Source: an uncultured Spirochaetaceae bacterium (lineage in GTDB: Bacteria; Spirochaetota; Spirochaetia; Treponematales; Treponemataceae). From it: a stretch of DNA of 49,530 bases. Of the stretch, positions 18,115 through 25,565 are shown piece after piece. The notes under the pieces were generated by a model that made no database searches, was not told the DNA's origin, and saw nothing but the letters and a program-made list of their open reading frames with translations. The number at the start of each line of letters is the position of its first letter. The stretch's first letter is position 1. The stretch is taken from positions 1 to 49,530 of the forward strand of contig CACYWZ010000012.1 of the NCBI GenBank assembly GCA_902778325.1, given 5' to 3'. The translations under genes were made by a program, and so were the position numbers.

Positions 18115-18771
18115 ATGGATTCAACAAAAAAAGCAGTTGTTTTTTTGTCAGAAGGCTTCGAGGAAGTCGAAGCGCTCACGCCTGTCGATTACTTGAGACG
18201 AGCGGGCTGCACGGTCATCACGGTCGCAGTTCCGCCTGCAAAAACAGTAAATCACCCATGCTCTATTGACGACATGCCAAGCTACGGGCACATCGTCGTC
18301 TCGTCGCACTGCATTCCTGTCATCGCAGACAAGACGATTGACGAGTTTCTCGCCGACGAAAAAGAACTTGCAGACCTCGTTTTCCTTCCAGGCGGAATGC
18401 CAGGTTCAACAAACCTTGCAGCCTCTAAAGAAGTTTGCGATTACGTTTTGAAGATGAACGAAAAGGGAAAAATCGTCAGCGCAATTTGCGCCGCTCCCGT
18501 CGTCGTTCTTGGAAAACTCGGGCTTCTCAAAGGGAAAAAATACACCTGCTACACGGGAATGGAAAACGACGCGCAAAAGTTCTGCGGAGAGAACTACAAG
18601 GCGCTTTTTGAAGGCTCAGTCCACACAGGAGAAGTTCCTGCCGTAAAAAGCGGCAACATCATCACAGGAAAAGGAGCGGGCGCGGCAGCCCACTTTGCAC
18701 TTGCGCTTGTTGAAGCCCTATTCGGAGAAGACGCGAAGAAAAAACTCCACGAGAGAGTCTGCCAGTTCTGA
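18115..18771 (+). CDS. DJ-1/PfpI family protein (YajL/ThiJ-like)
   Basis: This 218-residue protein has the family's two active-site marks: E17 in GFEEVEALTPVDYLRRAG and the nucleophile C125 in SAICAAPVVLG-like context (ICAAP). LPGGMPGSTNL and TGKGAGAAAHFALALVE are also typical. Members are cysteine-dependent glyoxalase, deglycase or chaperone-type stress proteins. It is about 30 residues longer than usual, with an insertion at about 42-68 (NHPCSIDDMPSYGHIVVSS). A strong AAGGAG site precedes the start. It stands alone; array D begins at its stop codon. Confidence 0.9.
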   Translation: MDSTKKAVVFLSEGFEEVEALTPVDYLRRAGCTVITVAVPPAKTVNHPCSIDDMPSYGHIVVSSHCIPVIADKTIDEFLADEKELADLVFLPGGMPGSTNLAASKEVCDYVLKMNEKGKIVSAICAAPVVVLGKLGLLKGKKYTCYTGMENDAQKFCGENYKALFEGSVHTGEVPAVKSGNIITGKGAGAAAHFALALVEALFGEDAKKKLHERVCQF

Positions 18772-19085
18772 TTCCGAAACCGGAATTGAGCAAAACACGC
18801 TCGCGTAACGCATTCCGAAACTGGAAAATGACATTTCACCCTTGTTTTGTCATTTTCCGAAATCGGAATTGCCCAAAACACGTTGCAGCAGTCAATTCCG
18901 AAACTGGAATTGGCAAAAACATGCTTGCAATGAGCAATTCCGAAATCATAATTCGCCAAAACATGCTCGCGTGACCAATTCCGAAATCATAATTCACAAA
19001 AACAGGCCTGCGTCAGTCAATTATGAAATCATAATTCACAAAAACAGGCTCGCGTGGACAATTATGAAATCATAATTCACAAAAA
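18771..19085. repeat. Array D: 41/42-bp palindromic tandem repeat
   Basis: Eight units begin at 18771, 18812, 18854, 18895, 18937, 18978, 19020 and 19061, steps strictly alternating 41, 42, 41, 42, 41, 42, 41. Early copies carry AATTCCGAAATCGGAATT-type palindromes, the last two AATTATGAAATCATAATT; copies at 18937 and 18978 are hybrids (left arm old, right arm new). Between units two and three a further inverted repeat, GGAAAATGACA/TGTCATTTTCC, fills the spacer. The first unit touches the DJ-1 stop codon; the array fills the convergent gap up to the anti-sigma gene. Confidence 0.92.
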
Positions 19086-19099
19086 CACGGCTTTCCTCG

Positions 19100-19573
19100 T
19101 CAGAACGAAGGCGTGGGAACGATGAAATCTCTTGTGTTTATCTTTTTGATGAAAAAATCAATATTGCTGTCAATGAAAAGAGCGCTGTAAATCGTGATGA
19201 TGAGGGCAAAAACGATGCAAAACGCGATTTTCAGAGCAGGGGAAAGCCACGCGAGGAAGATGAAAAACGAGAGCATCAAAATCACCATCAGAACACCTGA
19301 GACGACCCAGCGTTTTAGCGATATTGGGTTCGGGACGGATGTGTTTTTCATCGCGTCAATCTTTTTTAAGACGCTTGCAATCGTGATGTCTGTTTCGAGG
19401 GCTGGAGTGCAAAGCGGGAAGGCTGCAAGGTGCTCGGCTCTTGTCAAAAGGCGCACTTGGCTTCGGCATTGCGGGCAAGAAAGCAGGTGAAGCGAAAGGT
19501 GCAAAGGCAGTCTTGAGTCTTTGTCGAGCAAGAGATATTCGTCCATTATTTTTTCGCATTTTATATTTTTCAT
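19100..19573 (-). CDS. Putative anti-sigma factor with zinc-finger motif
   Basis: A 157-residue protein with a zf-HC2-like N-terminus (H-x3-CxxC in LHLLSCPQCRSQV) and two membrane spans at about 90-130 (VVSGVLMVILMLSFFIFLAWL; IAFCIVFALIITIYSALFI). Zinc-binding anti-sigma factors of this layout hold their ECF sigma at the membrane until a signal frees it. The start overlaps the sigma gene stop by four bases, the standard arrangement. Unlike many, the periplasmic part is very small, so sensing may occur in the membrane or cytoplasm. Confidence 0.82.
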   Translation of the reverse strand: MKNIKCEKIMDEYLLLDKDSRLPLHLSLHLLSCPQCRSQVRLLTRAEHLAAFPLCTPALETDITIASVLKKIDAMKNTSVPNPISLKRWVVSGVLMVILMLSFFIFLAWLSPALKIAFCIVFALIITIYSALFIDSNIDFFIKKINTRDFIVPTPSF

Positions 19574-20154
19574 ACTAACTCCTTGAGTTTCTCTTTCAGA
19601 ATCTTCTTTGCGCGGAAAATATGCGATTTTATCGTGTTTTCCGGAAATCCTGTGATTTCGCTGATTTGGGAATACTGAATGTCATGAAAAAAGTACAAAT
19701 CAAGGCAGACAGCATATTTTTCTTCAAGCGATGAGATTGCTTCTCGTACCGCTTCTTTTGTGATTCGTCGGATTTCATTTTCTTCGGGCGTGAAGCCGGG
19801 AGAAGCGATTTCCGTGTCTTCTGAAAGCGAAAGGTAAGTCTTTCGTCTTTGCACGGAGTTCACGGCGATGTTGTAGGCAAGGCGGGTGAGCCACGTTGAA
19901 AACATGCTCTCTCCGCGGAAGGTGTCAAGTTTTGTGTAAACACGCAAAAAAACTTCTTGCACAAAATCGTCGATATCTGCTTCTTCTCGAAAAAAGCCTT
20001 TTGCAAGAGCAGTGATTTTTGTTTTGTAAAGGCTCATCAATTTTGAAAACGAGGCTTCATCGCCTGCAATCGCTGATTTTACGAGCGAAAAATCGCGTCT
20101 TTGAGTAATTATTCGTTCGATGCTTCTGAGCGACGGCGGGAGAGCCTTGTCCAT
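19570..20154 (-). CDS. ECF-family RNA polymerase sigma factor
   Basis: A 194-residue group 4 sigma factor. Region 2 reads DFVQEVFLRVYTKLDTFRG then FSTWLTRLAYNIAVNSVQRR; region 4 ends with a helix-turn-helix (YSQISEITGFPENTIKSHI, FRAKKILKEKL). It would direct polymerase to a small envelope or stress regulon. It overlaps its putative anti-sigma gene by four bases and the small membrane-protein gene before it by one base. No autoregulatory promoter was identified by eye. Confidence 0.95.
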   Translation of the reverse strand: MDKALPPSLRSIERIITQRRDFSLVKSAIAGDEASFSKLMSLYKTKITALAKGFFREEADIDDFVQEVFLRVYTKLDTFRGESMFSTWLTRLAYNIAVNSVQRRKTYLSLSEDTEIASPGFTPEENEIRRITKEAVREAISSLEEKYAVCLDLYFFHDIQYSQISEITGFPENTIKSHIFRAKKILKEKLKELV

Positions 20155-20492
20155 TACTTTGTTTTTTCAATAAGTTTGCAGAAAACAAGAAGCCCTATTC
20201 CAATCGCTGTTGGGATTAAGCCTCCGAGCAGTGTGTAGGAAAGCCCGTCAAGAAGCGCAAAGAGTATTGAAAGCATCAGTCCGACGCAAACGAGCAGAAG
20301 TCCTGCAAGAAGCGCGAACATTTTGATGTTCAGTTCGCGAGGTGCATACGTTCCTTTTTGAATTTGCAATTTTACTTCGTGATGCCGCCACAAAAGGTAA
20401 AAGAACACAACGATTCCGCCAATCACAATTCCGACAATCGGAATTACCGCGACAACAACTTGCGCCGCTGGCGATGTCATTGCTGTATTCAT
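20154..20492 (-). CDS. Small three-span membrane protein
   Basis: A 112-residue hydrophobic protein with spans at about 12-35, 58-78 and 85-105 and a basic loop (WRHHEVKLQIQKGTYAPREL) between the first two. Proteins of this size and layout (DUF6249-like) are often encoded beside ECF sigma factors, but I cannot confirm the family. It has a strong GGAGG site and shares one base with the sigma gene, so it is probably part of the sigma/anti-sigma unit. Confidence 0.65.
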   Translation of the reverse strand: MNTAMTSPAAQVVVAVIPIVGIVIGGIVVFFYLLWRHHEVKLQIQKGTYAPRELNIKMFALLAGLLLVCVGLMLSILFALLDGLSYTLLGGLIPTAIGIGLLVFCKLIEKTK

Positions 20493-20554
20493 AAAAAAGC
20501 CTCCACTTTATTTCTCTTTGCCTTTTAGACACGAAGAAGTCATTTTGGTTGCAC

Positions 20555-21097
20555 TTAATTCAAGAAAAGATATTCGCTGAAATATATCGCGCTGAACTTT
20601 CCCATCACAAGCATATTGTTTATTTCGTCGAGCAGCTCTTTTTTGATTGCATTTTCGCCCGCTCTCAAAAGCTCAGCCTTTGTTTTTGTTTTGAAATAAG
20701 ACGTGATTAGGATTTTTATGGCGCGGCTCTTCTCGTTGATTTCTTCGAGGAACGCCACGTCGTCTTGTTTGTACGGAAACCACGGCTCAAGGATTAAAAC
20801 ACTGTTTTCGTCCGCCGTCTGAAGTCGCATTTGCCCAAGGTCTGTGTATGAGGCATATTTGCTCGTCTCTTTTTCGTTCGGAGCGGGGTCGGCTCTTCGC
20901 AAGCCTGAGGCAAGAGTCGCCTTTTTTGTTGCGAACGCCGCCGCCGTGATGAAGATAATCGAAACGACGATTAGACAAGCGACAGCCAAAAGAATTTTTG
21001 GCAACACGACAAAAAAGCGAGATTCTGAGACAGATGAGCCTCTTTCAAAATCTTGTCCAAAATCGTCTTTGTATGAAGGCGTATAAAACTTTTTCAT
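20555..21097 (-). CDS. FliL-like single-span membrane protein
   Basis: A 180-residue protein with a cytoplasmic N-terminus, one membrane span (about 29-55, VVLPKILLAVACLIVVSIIF) and a periplasmic domain whose C-terminal half matches the FliL pattern: LILEPWFPY, IKILITSYFKTKTKAELL, KKELLDEINNML, and a final IYFSEYLFL. FliL supports stator function at the flagellar motor. Here it lies far from any flagellar gene, between hflX (14 bases upstream) and the ECF sigma group. It may be a second FliL or a stress paralogue. Ribosome site CGGAGG. Confidence 0.7.
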   Translation of the reverse strand: MKKFYTPSYKDDFGQDFERGSSVSESRFFVVLPKILLAVACLIVVSIIFITAAAFATKKATLASGLRRADPAPNEKETSKYASYTDLGQMRLQTADENSVLILEPWFPYKQDDVAFLEEINEKSRAIKILITSYFKTKTKAELLRAGENAIKKELLDEINNMLVMGKFSAIYFSEYLFLN

Positions 21098-21111
21098 AAT
21101 TCCTCCGTTTT

Positions 21112-22383
21112 TCAGTCCACTCGGTATTTTTCAAGGAGCGCTTTCGCTTTTTCTCCTCCAGAGCCAATCCGCGCCTGAAGATGAACGCCGTCCTCAAGCC
21201 ATTCTTCCTCCGTAATGTAGCCGCTTTGCCGAACAAGCGCGATAAGGCTTTGCTCTTCCATCGGCACGACATAATACGAGATTTCACCAGAAAGGCGCGA
21301 CACGATTTCGCTCACCAGAGCAGGAAGAGTGCTTTTGTCTTTGGCGCTGATTTTAAGCGCGTGCGGAAACTTTTCGTCAAGGCGCGAATAGAGAACGTCG
21401 TCAGCGTTGAGTCTGTCCATCTTGTTGAGGATAATGATTTTTTCGTTCTCGCCCGCTCCGATTTCGTTGAGAACGCGAATAACCGTGTCGTATTGCATTT
21501 CGGCGTTTTCATCGCTCGCGTCAATCACGAGCAGAAGCAAATCTGCGCGAACGGCTTCTTCGAGAGTGGATTTGAACGCATTGACGAGGTTGTGAGGAAG
21601 GTTTGAGATAAAGCCGACAGTGTCCGTAACAAGAATATCGCGTCCGTTTTTGACACAAAGTTTTCTCGTCGTCGGGTCAAGGGTGGCAAAGAGCTTGTTT
21701 TCAACAAGAACATCAGCGTCTGTCAGAGCGTTAAGCAAACTGGATTTGCCCGCGTTCGTGTAGCCAACAAGCGCACAAGACGGCTCTTTTCGCCGTTCGC
21801 GCTGTTTTCGCTGTGTTGCGCGCTCTTTTACGACTTTGGCAAGTTCTTTTTTCACCGCTTCGATTTTCGTTTCGACTTGGCGGCGGTCAAGCTCAAGCTG
21901 CGTTTCGCCAGAGCCTTTCGAGCCATAGCTTCCGCCGCGCTGACGAGCCATATCGCCATAGGAATGAGCAAGGCGCGGGAGCGAATATTGCAATTTTGCA
22001 AGCTCAACTTGAAGGCTCGCCTCTTTTGTGCGGGCGCGAGAATCGAAAATGCGCAAAATCACTTCCTGTCGGTCAAAACACGGAATGCCCGAAAGTTTTT
22101 CCCAGTTCCGCTGCTTTGTCGGGTCAATCTCAAAGTCAAAAATGATACAATCCGCTTCGATGTTCTTCGCATGGGCGCTGATTTCGCTTGCCTTCCCGCT
22201 TCCAAGCCCGTAAGCAGGCGTCACCTCAAGACGCGAAAGCACCATCGTATCCGCGATTTCCATGCCGAGCGTCTTCACGAGTCCCTGAAGCTCCCGCGGG
22301 ATTCCGTCCTCGCCTTTTTTTGCAGGAGGAGCGATAAGCAATGCACGCGCTTTTTTTTCGTTTTCTTCTTCGATTTCAATCAT
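21112..22383 (-). CDS. hflX: GTPase HflX
   Basis: A 423-residue ribosome-associated GTPase that splits stalled 70S ribosomes under stress. The N-terminal HflX domain includes a glycine-rich linker (RQRGGSYGSKGSGETQLELD), followed by a coiled coil and the G domain with G1 GYTNAGKSS, G3 DTVGF and G4 NKMD. Length is normal. It is the first gene of a probable minus-strand unit continuing through the FliL-like, small membrane, sigma and anti-sigma genes. Confidence 0.95.
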   Translation of the reverse strand: MIEIEEENEKKARALLIAPPAKKGEDGIPRELQGLVKTLGMEIADTMVLSRLEVTPAYGLGSGKASEISAHAKNIEADCIIFDFEIDPTKQRNWEKLSGIPCFDRQEVILRIFDSRARTKEASLQVELAKLQYSLPRLAHSYGDMARQRGGSYGSKGSGETQLELDRRQVETKIEAVKKELAKVVKERATQRKQRERRKEPSCALVGYTNAGKSSLLNALTDADVLVENKLFATLDPTTRKLCVKNGRDILVTDTVGFISNLPHNLVNAFKSTLEEAVRADLLLLVIDASDENAEMQYDTVIRVLNEIGAGENEKIIILNKMDRLNADDVLYSRLDEKFPHALKISAKDKSTLPALVSEIVSRLSGEISYYVVPMEEQSLIALVRQSGYITEEEWLEDGVHLQARIGSGGEKAKALLEKYRVD

Positions 22384-22822
22384 TCGTTTTCCTCGCGCCT
22401 ATCCTACAATATTTCGCTTTTTCTTGCAAATGCGACATATTTCAAGTCAAAATGTTCACGAAAACATCATGAGATTCTAATTTTATGGCAAGAACATTCA
22501 TGAAAATGCTCAAAGCATTGTTCATTCTCAGTCAAAACATCACAGTTTTCACTCTGAATATTGACCATTATAGTTATAGCGTTGATATTTTAAGTCAAAG
22601 CGTGAGAGTTTATAAACAAAAACTTCACAACTATGAGTGAATCATACAATCTTTCATTCATATTTTGACAGATATAGAGCAAAAACATCACCAAAAGAAC
22701 GAAAACTATCATGCTTTTGATGTTTTTCTTGAACGTTCTGGCACTTATTTTCGAAGATATTTTTTCGGGTGCGAAAACAAGAGCCAAACGCCGAAAATAA
22801 AAGAGCAACAAAGGTAAAATAA
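22384..22822. other. Gene-free region with possible decayed palindromic array
   Basis: No gene is supported in these 439 bases. Between about 22440 and 22560, short inverted repeats are centred near 22459, 22500 and 22541 (ATGTT/AACAT, TTCATGAA, AAAAC/GTTTT), 41 bp apart, and TTCACGAAAA and TTCATGAAAA recur 42 bp apart. This resembles the other arrays but the copies are too diverged to be sure. A GATGTTTTT/AAAAACATC pair lies at 22681-22716. Confidence 0.3.
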
Positions 22823-25087
22823 ATGTCGTCTTTGCAGAAAATCGCTGTCAGTTTGCTTTTCACAATTCTTGTGTCCGCCGTATTTTTCGCGACGGCATTA
22901 ACTGACGTGTGCTCTTTTTTGGAAACAAAGTTTTATCAGCCTGCCGTCATTTCCTCATACTTGAAAAAAACAGCCGAAGACGCCTATCTGCTTGATTCTT
23001 ACCTCAAGAGCGAAAAAGAGCGCTTTTCGGAGTACGCGCTGAACTCTTTTGTTGAGTCTTTCTTGCAAAAAACGCCTTCTGACATCGACACGCAGATGAG
23101 AACGAAAGTCACAGGCGACCTTTTCATGAGCACGACAGGACTTCTCGGACTCCGTTTCATCGACGCAAACGCGCGCTATGTGCATTTTTCCTCGTTCTCA
23201 AACGATATTATTTCAAAGACCGAAAGGAGCGTCGAATACAAAAACTACGGCGATATTTCAGGCGAAATCGCGTTTGCCCGAATCAGCCCAGAGGACACAG
23301 GAATTGCGCCAAGAACAATCGAGGAGCTTTCTGAGCGTGTCAAAATTGTTTTTGACTCATCGAACGAAAACTCAAGCCGGATAATCTTCAGCGTTCCCTA
23401 TTATGATTCGCTTTCAGTTTTCCGAGGCTTTCTTTCTTTTTATGTTTCCGCACAAGATTTTCCGCGCTATCTCGTCTCTCTTGGAAAATCATCGATAGAC
23501 ACTCAAACAGCCCTCATAAACTGCCGTGATGAAAAGGAAACGGCGGGATTTTTGTTCAACTTGCCACCTCTTTCCTCAGACGCAAACAAGGCTTTGCGCA
23601 TTTTGTTGTCAAAGGGCGCTGGCGAAAAATGGAAAAACAGCGCTGAAGACGTTAGCATTTTGAATGAGTCAGAAAACGGCGAAAATTGGGCGCTTTTCAC
23701 TTCAACTTCCCTCTCAGGCGAAAAAATCGGCTGGCTTTTGAAGACAAGCGCCTTCGCGGTCAGCCAAAATCTTCGCATATTTTTCTATGCCTGCGCTGTT
23801 TCGGTGCTTTTTCTCACTTTCTTTCTTTTGTGCTGCATTTTCTTCCGCGACAAAATGCAAACGGTGAGAAAAAGAATCCGTCGCTTTCAGTTCAAAATCA
23901 TAGCCGATTATCTCGAGAAAAAAGAAAGTGTCGACTGGCAGACAATCGCCGACAGCATTCAAATCAGCAAAACTCAATTTTCCGCGCAAATAAAGGAATC
24001 TTTGGGTCACACAGGAAAGAAAAAAGAAAAGGAAATCGACGCTCTTCTTGAAAGGAGCTGGAGCGATATTCTTGGCGTTCTCGGCGCAAAAGAGCAAAAG
24101 AGAGGCGGCACATCGTTCTCGCTTGAGCAGCTGAAAAAGATGCTTGAGGAAGTTTTGAGCAATCATCGTCCAAGCGTGCAAGTTGTTTCCGCAAGCGAGC
24201 GCACAACTGAGGCTCTTCCAGAAAGCAAGATAAAAGAAGATGCGGGCGAGATTGAGGAGATTGAAGAAATCGCGGAAGCCGACGAAATCGAGGAGATAGA
24301 AGACGCGGAGGCGATAGAAGAAATCGAAGAAGCTCAAAGCGTTGATGAAATCGAGGCTGTCGAGGAAATCGGCGATGTTGAAGAAATCGAAGAGGTCGAA
24401 GAACTTGAAGAGATTGGAGACCCAAACGAAGAACTTCCAGAGCATTTGCGACCAAAGCCACAAGAAGAGTTCAAAGCCGTTCCTCTTTCTCAAGATATTG
24501 GGCGCATTGAAAAACTTCTTCACGATGAAAATTCAGAAAACAGCGAAGAAAGCTCAAAAACAAAAGAGATAGAAGTAGCCGAGGAAGTCGCTGCAGAAGT
24601 GGAGGAAGCAGCCGAAAGCGTTATTGAAGACCCTGGGGACAGCGAAGACGATGACGAAATCGTTACAAGCGAGTTTGAAGACGAGTTCGATGAAGTAACG
24701 GCAGATGCTCGCGAGGAAGAAAAAAGAGAGGACGAAAAGCGCAGTGAAGAAGCCGAGTGGGATTCAACGCAGTTCGTTTATGAAAAACCAGACTTCTCTT
24801 TTTTGGATTCAAATGCAGAAAGCGATGAGAATGATGAAGACGACGATGATTCAGAAGCGGAGATTGAAATTGTTGAGAACGAAAGCACATCATTCTCGCT
24901 TTTCAAGAATGTTCTTGAATGCGAAGGCGAACTCTTCGGCGAAGACGAGAGCGAAAATGAAAAAAGCGTGATTGTGGAAAAAGATGGCGTGTTTGTTGTA
25001 GCGCCAGATTTGGAAACTGGAATAGAAAAAAATCAAGGGCTTGCAGAACTTGTAGATTCGGTAAGCCACATCGGAGGCACAAAATGA
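22823..25087 (+). CDS. Two-span membrane protein with very acidic cytoplasmic tail
   Basis: I do not recognise the family. The 754-residue protein has an N-terminal span (about 6-28), a periplasmic domain of about 290 residues resembling a sensor-type fold, a second span (about 318-345), a basic stretch (KMQTVRKRIRRFQF) and a possible helix-turn-helix-like segment at about 370-395. From about 475 to 720 it is extremely acidic, with EIEEI-type repeats (EEIEEIAEADEIEEIEDAE). The end becomes ordered again (VIVEKDGVFVVAPDLETG). It overlaps the thioesterase by four bases. The ribosome site (AAAGG) is weak. Confidence 0.75.
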   Translation: MSSLQKIAVSLLFTILVSAVFFATALTDVCSFLETKFYQPAVISSYLKKTAEDAYLLDSYLKSEKERFSEYALNSFVESFLQKTPSDIDTQMRTKVTGDLFMSTTGLLGLRFIDANARYVHFSSFSNDIISKTERSVEYKNYGDISGEIAFARISPEDTGIAPRTIEELSERVKIVFDSSNENSSRIIFSVPYYDSLSVFRGFLSFYVSAQDFPRYLVSLGKSSIDTQTALINCRDEKETAGFLFNLPPLSSDANKALRILLSKGAGEKWKNSAEDVSILNESENGENWALFTSTSLSGEKIGWLLKTSAFAVSQNLRIFFYACAVSVLFLTFFLLCCIFFRDKMQTVRKRIRRFQFKIIADYLEKKESVDWQTIADSIQISKTQFSAQIKESLGHTGKKKEKEIDALLERSWSDILGVLGAKEQKRGGTSFSLEQLKKMLEEVLSNHRPSVQVVSASERTTEALPESKIKEDAGEIEEIEEIAEADEIEEIEDAEAIEEIEEAQSVDEIEAVEEIGDVEEIEEVEELEEIGDPNEELPEHLRPKPQEEFKAVPLSQDIGRIEKLLHDENSENSEESSKTKEIEVAEEVAAEVEEAAESVIEDPGDSEDDDEIVTSEFEDEFDEVTADAREEEKREDEKRSEEAEWDSTQFVYEKPDFSFLDSNAESDENDEDDDDSEAEIEIVENESTSFSLFKNVLECEGELFGEDESENEKSVIVEKDGVFVVAPDLETGIEKNQGLAELVDSVSHIGGTK

Positions 25088-25491
25088 AGCATTTTGCAGA
25101 ACTTACGGTTCGCTCTTACGAGTGCGATTCTTACGGACATGTGAATAACGCAGTTTATTTGCATTATCTTGAGTTTGCCAGAATGGAGTTCTTGAAGCAA
25201 ATCGGCTTTGATTACAAAGGTCTTGTTGCAGATGGTTATTTTTTATATGTTTCGCACATCGACATTCGCTACAAGGAATCCGCGGTTCTTGACGACAAAT
25301 TGATTATCGAAGTTGAGTCTGTGAAGTTTGGAGCGGTTTCGGGAACATTCCATCAGATTATCAGAAAAGAAGACGGCTCTGTCAGCGCGGAAGCCGATGT
25401 GACTTGGGCAAGTGTGGACAGCCGAACACATCGCCCGACACGAATCCCTGCGAAATACATTGTGGACGGCTTGAAACCTGATAAGGAATAA
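25084..25491 (+). CDS. Acyl-CoA thioesterase, 4-hydroxybenzoyl-CoA-thioesterase family
   Basis: A 135-residue single hotdog-fold enzyme. The family signature is clear: YECDSYGHVNNAVYLHYLEF followed by AR, with the catalytic Asp and the HVNN helix start. It hydrolyses an acyl-CoA or acyl carrier thioester; the exact substrate is not readable. The start overlaps the long membrane-protein gene by four bases. A bidirectional terminator follows. Confidence 0.92.
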   Translation: MKHFAELTVRSYECDSYGHVNNAVYLHYLEFARMEFLKQIGFDYKGLVADGYFLYVSHIDIRYKESAVLDDKLIIEVESVKFGAVSGTFHQIIRKEDGSVSAEADVTWASVDSRTHRPTRIPAKYIVDGLKPDKE

Positions 25492-25516
25492 CTGAGTTAT
25501 TATATGCACAAAAAAA

Positions 25517-25547
25517 CCGAAGCTCAAAACGGCTTCGGCTTTTTTTA
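25517..25547. terminator. Bidirectional intrinsic terminator
   Basis: CCGAAGC (25517-25523) pairs with GCTTCGG (25532-25538). An A-run at 25510-25516 and a T-run at 25540-25546 allow it to work in both directions between the convergent thioesterase and DUF5312 genes. Confidence 0.93.
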
Positions 25548-25565
25548 TTGTTTTCGATTATTGCT

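Noticed and set aside
18771-19085. CRISPR array
   Set aside because: Units in this and the other arrays are 40-42 bp with conserved spacers; there are no unique spacers of about 30-35 bp, no CRISPR-type repeat and no cas genes.
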